Notes: generated from the letters alone by a model not told the origin. 64,000 bases of DNA from Vreelandella stevensii S18214 (GCF_000275725.1 NZ_AJTS01000035.1:1-64000), one strand, 5' to 3'; numbered from the stretch's first letter, positions 19,221 through 28,214 are shown. Program-made: numbers and translations.

Positions 19221-19885
19221 TCGCTTCCATGGACACCCGCCCCCATGCTCTTGCCCCCGATGCCCACGTGGCTCTGGTCGACGCCCTGGTGGAACAGGGC
19301 TGGTACGTGGGCCAAGGGGTCATCGACCCGGCCCTGTGCCAGGCGCTGCAAGGCGAGCTGCTGCACCTGGCAGCCCACGATGCGCTCGATGAAGCAGGCA
19401 TTGGGCGTGGTCAGCAGCACCTGCTGCGCAAGGATATTCGCGGCGACGCCATCCACTGGCTGGACCGTGAAAGCGAAGCCCAGCGGCACTATCTCGACGC
19501 CATGGCCGAGCTGCAACGCTCGTTGAATCAGGCGCTGTTTCTTGGTCTATTCGAGTACGAGGCACATTTTGCCCACTACCCTGCCGGGGCGTTTTACCAA
19601 CGCCATCTGGACAGCTTTCGCGGGCGGGCCAATCGTGTCATCTCGACCGTCGGCTACCTCACCCCCGACTGGCCCGCCGACGGCGGAGGCGAAATGGTCA
19701 TCTACGACCCCGAAGACCCCAGCCGGGAAGTGGCCCGGGTCGTACCCGAAGCGGGAACGTTTGCCTGCTTTTTATCGGAAACCATCCCTCACGAAGTGCT
19801 GCCCACGCGCCTGCCGCGCACCAGCATTGCTGGCTGGTTCCGCCGCAATGCCTCGCTGGGTGGCGTACTGGACCCCGCGCGATAA
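19217..19885 (+). CDS. 2-oxoglutarate/Fe(II) oxygenase (prolyl-hydroxylase-like)
   Basis: A 222-residue non-heme iron dioxygenase of the SM-20/P4H class. The iron facial triad is visible: His and Asp in YQRHLDSFRGR and the distal His in SETIPHEVLPT. The 2-oxoglutarate-binding Arg lies in PRTSIAGWFRR. Bacterial members hydroxylate prolines (for example in EF-Tu) or act on unknown protein targets. It overlaps nudL by four bases and ends 4 bp before the sensor kinase, so it is expressed with both. The substrate is unknown. Confidence 0.88.
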   Translation: MIASMDTRPHALAPDAHVALVDALVEQGWYVGQGVIDPALCQALQGELLHLAAHDALDEAGIGRGQQHLLRKDIRGDAIHWLDRESEAQRHYLDAMAELQRSLNQALFLGLFEYEAHFAHYPAGAFYQRHLDSFRGRANRVISTVGYLTPDWPADGGGEMVIYDPEDPSREVARVVPEAGTFACFLSETIPHEVLPTRLPRTSIAGWFRRNASLGGVLDPAR

Positions 19886-19889
19886 TGCC

Positions 19890-21419
19890 ATGACCACGCC
19901 GCTGGAAGCCCGCCTGCAAGCAGAAATCGCCTCGTTACAGGCGCGCAATGCCGCCCTGGAAGAGGAGAAGCGCCACTACCAGTGGCTGGCGGAAAGCACC
20001 ACCGACCTGATCTCTCGGCATGCCCGCGACGGCACGTTTTTGTATGCCTCCCAAGCCGCCCGCGACCTGCTGGGGTACGCGCCCGAGGAGTTGATTGGCG
20101 TCTCGGCTTATCAGCTCTTTCATCCCGCCGACCTGAGCGCGCTGCTCAACAAGTCACCACGGGTTTATTACCATGATGGGTTCTACCAGCAGACCTATCG
20201 CTTTCGCGCCAAGGCGGGCCATTACGTGTGGTTTGAAACCACCAGCCGGACCCGACGAGACGCCAACACGGGGGAGCTGCTGGACATTCTCTGTGTCTCA
20301 CGGGACGTGGGGCGGCGCATCGAAGCCGAAGCCACCCGAGAACGCCTGGCGCAGGTGGTCGAGTCCACCACCGACTACGTGCTGTTTCTGGGGCCCGACC
20401 AGCGGGTATTCAGCGCCAATGAAGCCGCTCGGCGCTGCCTGGCACTGCCCGACGAGGCCCTGCAAGCTCCCCTGGAGACCGTATACTCCTGCGAGTCGCT
20501 GCGGCTGCTTCGGCAGGTGGTCTTTCCTGCCGTCGAGCGTTACGGCTCCTGGAGCGGCGAGCTGGAGATACGCGCACCAGATGCCCTGCTGCCCGTGCTC
20601 AGCGTCGTGTTGGCCCACCGGGCTCAGGGCGCCGAGCCCGGCCACTTCGCGCTCATCAACCGCGATATCAGCGCGCGCAAGCAGGCCGAAGCCCAGGCGC
20701 GCCGCCATCAGGAGCACATTGCCCATGCCAACCGACTGGCGGCCGCGGGTGAGCTGGCGTCCAACATTGCCCACGAATTGAACCAGCCGCTGGGCGCCAT
20801 CGCCAACTACGCCAGCGGCGCGCTGATGCAGTGTCAGCAGCAACCTGCCCCCTCTGCCGAAGAACTGCGTCTGCCGCTGGAACGTATCAACCAGCAGGTC
20901 GACCGCCTGGCACAACGCTTGCGACATCTGCGCAGCTTCGTACGCAAACGCAGCCATCGTGTGCACCCGGTCGCGCTGGCTCCGGTGATCGAGGCGGCCT
21001 GTCAGCTCTGTGAGTGGCAGTATCAGCAGGCAGCGATCCCTTTGCAGCGCCCGTTATCTGACGCGCTCCCCAGGGTCTATGGCGACCCCATCGCGCTGGA
21101 GCAGGTGCTGGTCAACCTGCTGCTGAATGCACTGACCGCCAGCCGTGAGATGCCCGACCGCCCCCCCGTGGTCATCACGGTTCGACCCAGCGGGCATCGC
21201 CAGCTAACGCTGAGCGTTGAAGACCAAGGGCCAGGCGTGCCCGATACCCAGCGCCCGCACATCTTCGATGCCTTCTACACCACCCGGGACGATGGGCTGG
21301 GCATGGGTCTGGCCATCAGCCGAACCCTGCTGGAAAGCATGGGCGGCGCCCTGACGCTTCGCGACTGCCCCCAAGGGGCTTGTTTTGAAGTACTGCTACG
21401 TACGGAGACAGACGTTTGA
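19890..21419 (+). CDS. PAS-domain sensor histidine kinase (FixL-like)
   Basis: A 509-residue soluble kinase. A short coiled coil (residues 1-30) is followed by a PAS domain (about 30-150), a second, more divergent PAS-like region (about 155-275), and the kinase core with phospho-acceptor His in SNIAHELNQPLGAIANYASG, N box VLVNLLLNALTAS, and G boxes VEDQGPGVP and GLGMGLAISRTLLES. The HELNQP box groups it with FixL/DctB-type kinases. No clear heme-binding PAS features were identified. The start at 19890 avoids overlap with the oxygenase gene. Its stop overlaps the response-regulator start as TGATG. Confidence 0.9.
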   Translation: MTTPLEARLQAEIASLQARNAALEEEKRHYQWLAESTTDLISRHARDGTFLYASQAARDLLGYAPEELIGVSAYQLFHPADLSALLNKSPRVYYHDGFYQQTYRFRAKAGHYVWFETTSRTRRDANTGELLDILCVSRDVGRRIEAEATRERLAQVVESTTDYVLFLGPDQRVFSANEAARRCLALPDEALQAPLETVYSCESLRLLRQVVFPAVERYGSWSGELEIRAPDALLPVLSVVLAHRAQGAEPGHFALINRDISARKQAEAQARRHQEHIAHANRLAAAGELASNIAHELNQPLGAIANYASGALMQCQQQPAPSAEELRLPLERINQQVDRLAQRLRHLRSFVRKRSHRVHPVALAPVIEAACQLCEWQYQQAAIPLQRPLSDALPRVYGDPIALEQVLVNLLLNALTASREMPDRPPVVITVRPSGHRQLTLSVEDQGPGVPDTQRPHIFDAFYTTRDDGLGMGLAISRTLLESMGGALTLRDCPQGACFEVLLRTETDV

Positions 21420-22045
21420 TGGAACCGCCCCTTTCCACCATTGCCGTGGTCGATGACGACACCGACCTGCGCGAATCGCTGGTATGGCTGCTGTCGTCGG
21501 TCGGCCTGACTGCCCAGCCCTTTGCCAGCGGAGACGCGTTTCTGGCGGCCCAGCGCGATCACATAGCCGTCCTGCTGCTGGATGTGCGTATGCCCGGCCT
21601 CAGCGGCCTACAGGTACAGCAGGCCCTGCTGGATCAGCAGGACACCCTGCCGATCATCATGATGACCGGCCACGGCGATGTTCCCATGGCGGTGGCCGCC
21701 CTGAAAGCCGGGGCGTTCGAGTTTATCGAGAAGCCCTTCAACCATCAGCAGCTCATCGAGATCGTGCAGCGGGCCCTCGAATACGCTCGCCAACGGCAGC
21801 AGACACAGGCACAAGTGGCTGATCTGCAGGCGCGCTATGCGGCGCTGAAGCCAAAGGAGCAGCAGATCATGACCCATGTGGCTCGTGGGTTGACCAACCG
21901 AGAAATTGCCGAACACATGGAGGTGAGCCCTAAAACCGTGGAAGTCTATCGGCTGAGGGCCATGAAAACGATGCAGGCGGGCAATGTGGCAGACTGGGTG
22001 CGTCAGGCGGTAGCGCTGGGCCTGGTGGCCGCGCTACCGCCCTGA
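21419..22045 (+). CDS. FixJ-like response regulator (LuxR-type)
   Basis: A 208-residue regulator. The receiver has the acidic pocket VVDDDTDLRESL, phospho-acceptor Asp in LLLDVRMPG, Thr in MMTGHGD and Lys in EKPF; the LuxR/NarL helix-turn-helix is GLTNREIAEHMEVSPKTVEV. It is translationally coupled to the kinase (TGATG) and has GGAGA before it, so the two form a cognate pair. Target genes cannot be read from the sequence. Confidence 0.92.
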   Translation: MEPPLSTIAVVDDDTDLRESLVWLLSSVGLTAQPFASGDAFLAAQRDHIAVLLLDVRMPGLSGLQVQQALLDQQDTLPIIMMTGHGDVPMAVAALKAGAFEFIEKPFNHQQLIEIVQRALEYARQRQQTQAQVADLQARYAALKPKEQQIMTHVARGLTNREIAEHMEVSPKTVEVYRLRAMKTMQAGNVADWVRQAVALGLVAALPP

Positions 22046-22048
22046 GCA

Positions 22049-23011
22049 TTAGCTGAGGGGGACGATTTGACCATTGGCCTCTTCGAGCACACGACTGACC
22101 TGCTCGTAATTGGCACTGCCCTGGCCGTTATGCTCTTCGATCAGGCCAATCACATTCAGCAGGGTGTCCATGCCGAAAGCCTTCTCGTCGGTAGAGGAAA
22201 ATGCCTGAATATAGGCATTGCCCTGCTCGCTCCAGCCCAGCTTGATGGGAGCATCGATGATATTGACCTGAGTACCGACAGGCACGCGCCAGAAGATCGA
22301 CTCGATATCGTCCCCGTGCATCCGGATACAGCCCCGGCTAGCGCGCATACCGATGCCGTCCGGCTGGTTGGTCCCATGAATCAAGTAGCCCGGTATATCG
22401 AGCAGAATGGCGAACTGCCCCAGCGGGTTATCAGGGCCTGGGGGCACGACAGCAGGTGGCGGGTCGCCCCGCTCGGCGGCCTCACGACGAATGGACGCCG
22501 GCGGATACCAGGCAGGATTTTCGAGCCGCATGGTGGTCTTGGTAATCCCCAGAGGCGTGTTGTAGGCATCGCGCCCAATGCCGATGGGGTAGGTCTCGAC
22601 CACGGCAGGCTCGCCAGCCGCTGCCTCGGGATAGTAGTAGAGGCGCAGTTCAGCGACGTTGATCACGATGCCGGTACGCGGCTCGTCAGGCAGAATGAAC
22701 TGGCCGGGAATGGTCACCTCGGTACCTTCGCCAGGCACCCAGATACTGACATCCGGGTTGGCCATGCGAATTTCCTCGTAGCCCACGTTGTGTGCCTGGG
22801 CGATATCCAGCAGCGTATCTTCGTTACTGGCCGTGACCGTGTAGTTCTCGCCAATCATGTTGCCTGTTTCGGGCAGCAAAAAGTGCCCTTTGGGAAGCTC
22901 GCTGGCATTGGCCAACGCGCTGGTCGCCAGCAGCCAAGCGCTGACCGCCAGACTGCCTAAACAGGAGCGCTTGAGCCGTCGGCTGGCAGGGTAATGCGTC
23001 GTGGTCGTCAT
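22049..23011 (-). CDS. L,D-transpeptidase (ErfK/YbiS family)
   Basis: A 320-residue periplasmic enzyme that forms 3-3 peptidoglycan cross-links or anchors lipoproteins. Signal peptide (cleavage after about ALANA, residue 37), a LysM-like segment (about 55-105, ASNEDTLLDIAQAHNVGYEE), then the YkuD domain with the catalytic motif HGTN and SRGCIRMH (Cys nucleophile, two His). The start at 23011 follows AAAAGGAG; a much longer open frame upstream lacks a ribosome site. It converges on the response regulator with 3 bp between the stops. Confidence 0.93.
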   Translation of the reverse strand: MTTTTHYPASRRLKRSCLGSLAVSAWLLATSALANASELPKGHFLLPETGNMIGENYTVTASNEDTLLDIAQAHNVGYEEIRMANPDVSIWVPGEGTEVTIPGQFILPDEPRTGIVINVAELRLYYYPEAAAGEPAVVETYPIGIGRDAYNTPLGITKTTMRLENPAWYPPASIRREAAERGDPPPAVVPPGPDNPLGQFAILLDIPGYLIHGTNQPDGIGMRASRGCIRMHGDDIESIFWRVPVGTQVNIIDAPIKLGWSEQGNAYIQAFSSTDEKAFGMDTLLNVIGLIEEHNGQGSANYEQVSRVLEEANGQIVPLS

Positions 23012-23455
23012 GGGTTCTCCTTTTTTACGGCTAATATGCCGACTGGCTACCGGTGGGTCAATCCGACAGACTGTCGCATGGGCAGGCGCTCTCACCTCTT
23101 TAACACCGATACTTGAGTTCAATCCATGACAAAAAGATGGCCATTCATCTTGCAAAACATTATAGAGCGTCTACCTTGATAAGTGTCTTGACGCAGTGAC
23201 GCGCAAGACAAGACGTTGCTTTTCCTTAATACCAGTTTCTGTTAGCCCACCCGTAATACGGGTTATTGATAGAATCGTTGGCATGAGAGGAATCGCCTCA
23301 GGAGTAACGTAAATGGTGGGCGCTATAGGAATAGCGCCAGGCAATTAGATACTGCCTTTATCAAACCACACTGTTTGATGAGCCATGACCGTTAATTTGT
23401 TTAGACACCGGTGCAACCACACCCTGTCCTAATGCAAGCGCAAGGAGCAATAGCC
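23012..23455. other. Intergenic region with two hairpins and a possible 11-codon leader
   Basis: 444 bp with no ordinary gene. It holds an inverted repeat ACCCGT-AAT-ACGGGT (23249-23263), a perfect 8-bp stem GGCGCTAT-AGGA-ATAGCGCC (23319-23338), and AGGAG followed by an 11-codon reading frame (23313-23348, MVGAIGIAPGN) that contains the stem. Its role is not established. Confidence 0.5.
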
Positions 23456-23863
23456 ATGAAAATGATCAAACCTGCTTTCCTCGGTACGTTGATGGTGCCT
23501 GCTTTCATGTTTGCCGCTGGCTCGGTCAGCGCTCAGGAAACCGTGGCAGCTGAAGCTACCTACCTCACCACGCAGCCTGAAAACACGTTCCATGCTGATT
23601 CGCTGATCGGCAACAACGTGAAAAGCACCGTGGAAGAAGATGAGGATATCGGTACCATTTCTGACTTGGTCATCGATGAAGATGGTCAGATCCAGGCTGT
23701 CGTCATGGGTATCGGTGGGTTCCTCGGCATGGGCGAGAAAGACGTTGCCGTCGAGTGGGACTCTTTGGAACTGACGAAAGATGATGACGGCGATGACTAC
23801 GTGATTCGCGTCAATGCATCACAGGATGCACTGGAAGCTGCCGAAGAGTATGAGCGTGACTAA
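23456..23863 (+). CDS. Exported PRC-barrel domain protein
   Basis: A 135-residue protein with a signal peptide (cleavage after about SVSA, residue 23) and one PRC-barrel domain (about 45-115: HADSLIGNNVKSTVEED to DVAVEWDSLELT). The mature part is very acidic (runs such as EEDED and KDDDGDD), common in halophile periplasmic proteins. Exported PRC-barrel proteins are often stress-linked, but no function is assigned. The start at 23456 follows AAGGAG and gives the natural signal peptide. It is a single-gene transcript with its own terminator. Confidence 0.85.
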   Translation: MKMIKPAFLGTLMVPAFMFAAGSVSAQETVAAEATYLTTQPENTFHADSLIGNNVKSTVEEDEDIGTISDLVIDEDGQIQAVVMGIGGFLGMGEKDVAVEWDSLELTKDDDGDDYVIRVNASQDALEAAEEYERD

Positions 23864-23886
23864 ACGCTGATAACGGTAAGCGTTAA

Positions 23887-23916
23887 AAAAGGCCTTGGCA
23901 ATTGCCAAGGCCTTTT
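23887..23916 (+). terminator. Intrinsic terminator after the PRC-barrel gene
   Basis: A perfect 15+15-base inverted repeat (AAAAGGCCTTGGCAA and its complement) ending in TTTT, 23 bp after the stop. The A run on the other side could let it work in both directions. Confidence 0.88.
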
Positions 23917-24064
23917 AGCATCCATACAGCAATATTTTCAGGCGACATCTAAAGCCTTGCCACTCTGCAAGGCGCCAAGCAACACTTCCATTAAGCTTTA
24001 AAACCAACTCGACCAAAAGTCAAAAGAAGCACTTGACGCCTTTTCCATAACACAAGTTATTAAA

Positions 24065-24487
24065 TCAACCTTTTAACTTTGCGGTCATGGTAATCTCGGC
24101 ATTCAATACTTTTGAAACAGGGCAATTTGCTTTTGCCGTCTCTGCGGCTTCTTTAAAAGCGGCTTCATCCGCTCCGCTCACGCTAGCTTCTACTTCAAGA
24201 TGAATTTTCGAAATATCGAAACCATTCGAGCCCTGTGACAACGTCACGCTGGCCTGCGTATCGATAGACTCCGCCGTGTAGCCTTTTTCGCCAAGAATCA
24301 TGGAGAGCGCCATGGAGAAACAGCCCGCATGGGCAGCACCGATCAGCTCTTCTGGATTGGTGCCCGGCGCGCCTTCGAAGCGCTGCTTGAACGAGTAGTT
24401 GGCGTCCAGCGCTCCACTTTCGGTAGATACATGCCCTTGGCCGTCCTTCAAACCACCTTCCCAACGTGCGCTTGCTTTGCTATCCAT
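24065..24487 (-). CDS. osmC: OsmC-family peroxide reductase
   Basis: A 140-residue OsmC/Ohr-type thiol peroxidase that reduces organic hydroperoxides. The two redox Cys are in HAGCFSMALS and KANCPVSKVLN, with the family segment NPEELIGAAHAGCF. The length and the first motif fit OsmC better than Ohr. The start at 24487 follows GGAGAA. It stands alone, between an oppositely oriented gene and the motor genes. Confidence 0.92.
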   Translation of the reverse strand: MDSKASARWEGGLKDGQGHVSTESGALDANYSFKQRFEGAPGTNPEELIGAAHAGCFSMALSMILGEKGYTAESIDTQASVTLSQGSNGFDISKIHLEVEASVSGADEAAFKEAAETAKANCPVSKVLNAEITMTAKLKG

Positions 24488-24587
24488 TCTGTTCTCCTTT
24501 CCCAGGGTAGTTCGCTAATGGCGAACTGAGCGCAAGAGAGCGTTCAGCCTTTTCAGGGTAGCTGATTTCTCCGGGGCTTGCCGAATG

Positions 24588-25418
24588 TCACGGCGTGATA
24601 TCACCTGAGGACTCGCTGCTCATCGCCGCCAACTCGACGGGTGCACTGGCATCGATGAGCAGTTCGACGCGCCGATTGGCCGCCCTGCCATCGGAGGTGG
24701 TGTTACTGGCCACCGGCCGTGTTTCGGCAAACCCCTGGATGATCAGACGCTCAGGCGCCATATTGCCGTCTTCGATCAGCACATTAGCCACGGACGCAGC
24801 ACGCATGGCGGAAAGATCCCAATTGCTGCGAAACTGCGCCGTGCGGATAGGCACGTTATCGGTATGTCCATGCACTGATAGCGTGCCACTCAAACCACTG
24901 AGGAGACTGGAAAGTTCTACCAGCAGTGAGGCAAACGCAGGCGTCACCGTGGCGGTGCCTGAACCAAAAGTGCCGTTTTCGGCGACTCGGATGATAATCC
25001 GCGCCTCTTCCACTTCAATCTCCACGCCCCCTTCAGATAACGCAGTAGCCAACAACTTTTCGATACTGTTAGCTATTTGCAGAGTACGTTGACGCTGCTG
25101 GTTTTCCAGCACGGTGCGCATGGTTTCCAACTGGGGTTGCGGCTGTTGCGTCCGCTGGCGCACTTCCTCGATCAAGGTACGGTCGGGCGTCGCTGGCGAA
25201 AAGTGCTGCATGACCGCACTGGTGCCCATGGGTATCTGCATCGCTTCGATATCCCGCTGTACACCGAAGGCCTCAGACAACGACTCGGCCACGCGCCGAA
25301 ATTTTTGCGCATCGATTTCAGCAAAAGAGAGCAGCAGCACAAAAAAGCACAGCAGCAGTGACATCAAGTCCGCATAGGTCACCACCCACGCTGGGATATT
25401 GCTCTTTCTTTTTGCCAC
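24588..25418 (-). CDS. pomB: Flagellar motor stator protein PomB/MotB
   Basis: A 276-residue stator B subunit with one N-terminal transmembrane helix carrying the ion-binding Asp17 in WVVTYADLMSLLLCFFVLLL, then a plug/linker and a C-terminal OmpA-like peptidoglycan-binding domain (LSVHGHTDNVPI, FRSNWDLSAMRAASV, NRRVELLI). The helix resembles Na+-driven PomB more than proton-driven MotB. The start is GTG. It follows pomA by 4 bp. No other flagellar genes are in the window. Confidence 0.9.
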   Translation of the reverse strand: MAKRKSNIPAWVVTYADLMSLLLCFFVLLLSFAEIDAQKFRRVAESLSEAFGVQRDIEAMQIPMGTSAVMQHFSPATPDRTLIEEVRQRTQQPQPQLETMRTVLENQQRQRTLQIANSIEKLLATALSEGGVEIEVEEARIIIRVAENGTFGSGTATVTPAFASLLVELSSLLSGLSGTLSVHGHTDNVPIRTAQFRSNWDLSAMRAASVANVLIEDGNMAPERLIIQGFAETRPVASNTTSDGRAANRRVELLIDASAPVELAAMSSESSGDITP

Positions 25419-25422
25419 CGAC

Positions 25423-26205
25423 TTATCCCCGCTCGCTCGCTGTCTTACGTTCGTCGGACTCTACACGATGCTCTGGCGGCAAATAGAGGGCCAGCATTTG
25501 CTCCAGTACACGGGGGTTCTTGTCGCCCTTGATGGCCAGCAGCGCGTCGATCCACAGCTCCTGCATCTTGGCTTCCTGATTCATGCGTACCCATAGCTTT
25601 TCAGCAATGGGGTTGGCAAACATAGTGGCAATCATGGCGCCATACATGGTGGTCAGTAGCGCCACGGCCATGGCGGGCCCAATTAGTGACGGGTCGTTCA
25701 TATTGGCGAGCATCTGCACCAGTCCTACCAGGGTGCCAATCATGCCCATGGCCGGAGATACTTCCCCTAGCGCGGAAAACACCTGGCCTCCGGCCTCGTT
25801 GCGCTCCAGCGTCAGCAGGCGCTCTTTTTCCATCATCTCCTTGATCATGTCGGCGCTGAAGCCATCCGCTAGCATCTGCAACCCCTGCTGGAGAAAAGGC
25901 GAGCTGACTTCACGGCTTTCCAGCGCGATCATGCCCTCGCGACGTGCCACTTTGGCTAACTCAACGAGTTCGTCGATGCTGTCTTGAGTACTGGGTAGCT
26001 GAAACTTGAACGCCCGAGCCGCCGCCTTGAGCGCGAACTTGAACTGGGTAATGCTGAACTTGGCCAGCACCACGAACAAGCTTCCCCCCACGACCAGCAG
26101 TAGCCCAGTAAGATTCAGGAATACCTCGGGCGAGGTGCCCAGCATCACAGAAGCCCCTACCAGTACAGCAGCACCTACAAGACCAATCAGCGTCGCGAGA
26201 TCCAC
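25423..26205 (-). CDS. pomA: Flagellar motor stator protein PomA/MotA
   Basis: A 260-residue stator A subunit with four transmembrane helices and a large cytoplasmic loop (about residues 60-155) that contacts FliG. Typical segments are LVVGGSLFVVLAKF, SPAMGMIGTLVGLVQMLANM and AMAVALLTTMYGA. GTG start at 26205 behind CTGAGGA. Together with pomB it forms the torque-generating channel; Na+ coupling is inferred from resemblance and the halophilic context. Confidence 0.92.
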   Translation of the reverse strand: MDLATLIGLVGAAVLVGASVMLGTSPEVFLNLTGLLLVVGGSLFVVLAKFSITQFKFALKAAARAFKFQLPSTQDSIDELVELAKVARREGMIALESREVSSPFLQQGLQMLADGFSADMIKEMMEKERLLTLERNEAGGQVFSALGEVSPAMGMIGTLVGLVQMLANMNDPSLIGPAMAVALLTTMYGAMIATMFANPIAEKLWVRMNQEAKMQELWIDALLAIKGDKNPRVLEQMLALYLPPEHRVESDERKTASERG

Positions 26206-26409
26206 GGTGTATCCTCAGTGTGTCAATATTAGCCACCAACGTTTGCTGAGACAGTAGAGACCAAACCCCCAAGCGTCAACGCCAAAACCATGATGTAACC
26301 ATTATTGACAAATGAAACTGCTAACCCTTAAGACGTATTCGCATGTGCTCATATTATGGTTATGCTGAGCGGTTGCTCTCTATACCGGTGTTTACTCCAA
26401 GGAACTGCC

Positions 26410-27315
26410 ATGTCCACAGCCGACGCGCTGCGCTTAATATTGCTCTCTTCGTTATGGGGGCTTTCGTTTATTTTCATGCGCGTGGCGGCACCGGAGTTCG
26501 GCTCTGTCCCATTGGTGTGGATACGCATGACCATTGGCGCCCTGCTGCTCGTGCCGCTGCTGCTGAGCCTGCACTACGCCCGGCTGATCTGGCAGCACAA
26601 AGGGCCGCTACTTCTGTTGGGCGTGGTCAGCCATGTGCTGCCCTTTTCCCTGCTGGCACTGGCAACCACGCGCCTGGAAGCGGGATTTACCTCGCTGCTC
26701 AACGCCACTACGCCTATTTTTACCGCGCTGCTGGGGGCGGCTTTTTTTGCCACGCCCGTGAAGCGCCAGCAATACCTGGGGCTGACGTTGGCGCTGGTGG
26801 GAGTTTATGTGCTGTCGGCACATCGTCTGGACTTCAGTTTGGGGGGAGACGGCTGGTTCATCGTGGCCGTGCTGGGTGCCACCTTCTGCTATGGGGTCGC
26901 GGGCAATTATTCGAAAACCCGACTGGGCCATTTACCCACGCGGGTACTGGCCGCGGGCAGCAGCGCCATGTCGGCGCTCGTGCTGCTGATCCCCGGCCTG
27001 CTGCTATGGCCCAGCGAGCCCATCAGCACGCTGGCCTGGGGTAACGCCTTGGCCCTGGCGGTGCTGAGCACCGCCGTGGCCTTTCTACTTTATTTCGGAC
27101 TGCTGGCCAGCGCCGGGGCCACCGCCACGTCCACGGTCACCTTTCTGGTGCCGGTGAGCGCGCTGCTGTGGGGCTATCTGCTGCTGGAAGAAACGCTCTC
27201 GCTGCAGGTAGGGCTCGGCATGGTGATTACGTTGATGGGCACCGCCGTGGCCACGGGGCTACTGCGCTTCAAACCTCGCGTGGTAATGCCTCTACGGCGT
27301 CCCCCACACGAATAG
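26410..27315 (+). CDS. EamA/DMT-family transporter
   Basis: A 301-residue membrane protein with ten predicted helices in two EamA repeats (for example LILLSSLWGLSFIFMRVAAP and later FLLYFGLLASAGATATSTVT). The family exports amino acids or metabolites; the substrate is unknown. The start at 26410 follows AAGGAAC; longer in-frame starts upstream have no ribosome site. Its last 47 bases overlap the 3' end of the convergent MOSC gene. Confidence 0.88.
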   Translation: MSTADALRLILLSSLWGLSFIFMRVAAPEFGSVPLVWIRMTIGALLLVPLLLSLHYARLIWQHKGPLLLLGVVSHVLPFSLLALATTRLEAGFTSLLNATTPIFTALLGAAFFATPVKRQQYLGLTLALVGVYVLSAHRLDFSLGGDGWFIVAVLGATFCYGVAGNYSKTRLGHLPTRVLAAGSSAMSALVLLIPGLLLWPSEPISTLAWGNALALAVLSTAVAFLLYFGLLASAGATATSTVTFLVPVSALLWGYLLLEETLSLQVGLGMVITLMGTAVATGLLRFKPRVVMPLRRPPHE

Positions 27316-28117
27316 TCGCGCCCTGCCCCTTGGTCAGCGTGGCATTCTGGCCAAAAAAAGCGCCTTTCAGATGCGGCTGGGTATTGAGTGACAGCAGCGT
27401 CTTGAGTGGCTCGCCTTGGGCAGGGACCGCACCGGTCTGCTGATCCACAGTGGTGATCTTGCAGCGCTGGCAAGGCTTGCGCAGGGTGAGTTCAATACCA
27501 CCAGTGGGTACTCGCAGCCCGGCCCAGCGGTCTTCCGCCCAAGCGGTGGCACACTCCACCACGATGTTGGGCCGGAACCGGTTCATGGGGATGGGGGACT
27601 GCCCAGAAGCCACCAGTGCCTGATTGAGCGCATCCAGCGAGCCGGTGGTGGTAACCAGGAAAGGGTAGCCGTCCGAGAAGAAAGTATCCGCGCTGTCGCC
27701 TGCCAGGAAGTCCGCTTCCACGGGCCGTGGAAAGTCGCTGGCAAAGCGCACCAGACTCAAGCCCCGGGCCGTATCCCCCAGGGCAGCCTCCAGCCATCGA
27801 GAGACTTCCTCGCCCTCCTGGTGCGCCTTGCAGTGATCGTTCCAGACGGTCACGTGGCGCAGATTACCTTGCGGCTCATCCAGTGAAATGGCGATAGGCG
27901 CCACCGAGGGATGCGAGAGCACCAGCGAGCGCTCGTCGAGAGCCACGCCTATAGTGGCCAGGGCGGGTAGCTGACGCTGGGTGACGAAACGCTGCTGCGC
28001 ATCGACCAGCATCCAGCGACGATCCCAGGCCAACCCGTGGGTGTAGAGCTCGCTCTGTTGCAGGTCGATCCCCTTGAGCGACTTGACCGGATAGACCGTC
28101 AGTTGAGTGATATTCAC
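27269..28117 (-). CDS. MOSC domain protein (YcbX/mARC-like)
   Basis: A 282-residue protein with the N-terminal MOSC beta-barrel domain (YPVKSLKGIDL) and the C-terminal MOSC domain with the Moco-ligand Cys in LRKPCQRCKITTVDQQTG. Members bind molybdenum cofactor and reduce N-hydroxylated compounds. The E. coli YcbX ferredoxin tail is absent, so it needs a separate electron donor. The 3' end overlaps the EamA gene by 47 bp. Confidence 0.9.
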   Translation of the reverse strand: MNITQLTVYPVKSLKGIDLQQSELYTHGLAWDRRWMLVDAQQRFVTQRQLPALATIGVALDERSLVLSHPSVAPIAISLDEPQGNLRHVTVWNDHCKAHQEGEEVSRWLEAALGDTARGLSLVRFASDFPRPVEADFLAGDSADTFFSDGYPFLVTTTGSLDALNQALVASGQSPIPMNRFRPNIVVECATAWAEDRWAGLRVPTGGIELTLRKPCQRCKITTVDQQTGAVPAQGEPLKTLLSLNTQPHLKGAFFGQNATLTKGQGATIRVGDAVEALPREV

Positions 28118-28158
28118 GGCAGCCTCATTTGAAGAATAAAAAACAGCGGTGACTAGAC

Positions 28159-28214
28159 ACAGCCCACCTCATACAGCCTACCTCACATAGATTAGCTCAC
28201 ACAGACTACCTATA
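28159..28214. repeat. Four imperfect 14-bp tandem repeats at the gntR 3' end
   Basis: Units ACAGCCCACCTCAT, ACAGCCTACCTCAC, ATAGATTAGCTCAC and ACAGACTACCTATA run end to end. The last covers the gntR stop codon. Units 1 and 2 differ at two positions; 3 and 4 are more diverged. Confidence 0.7.
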
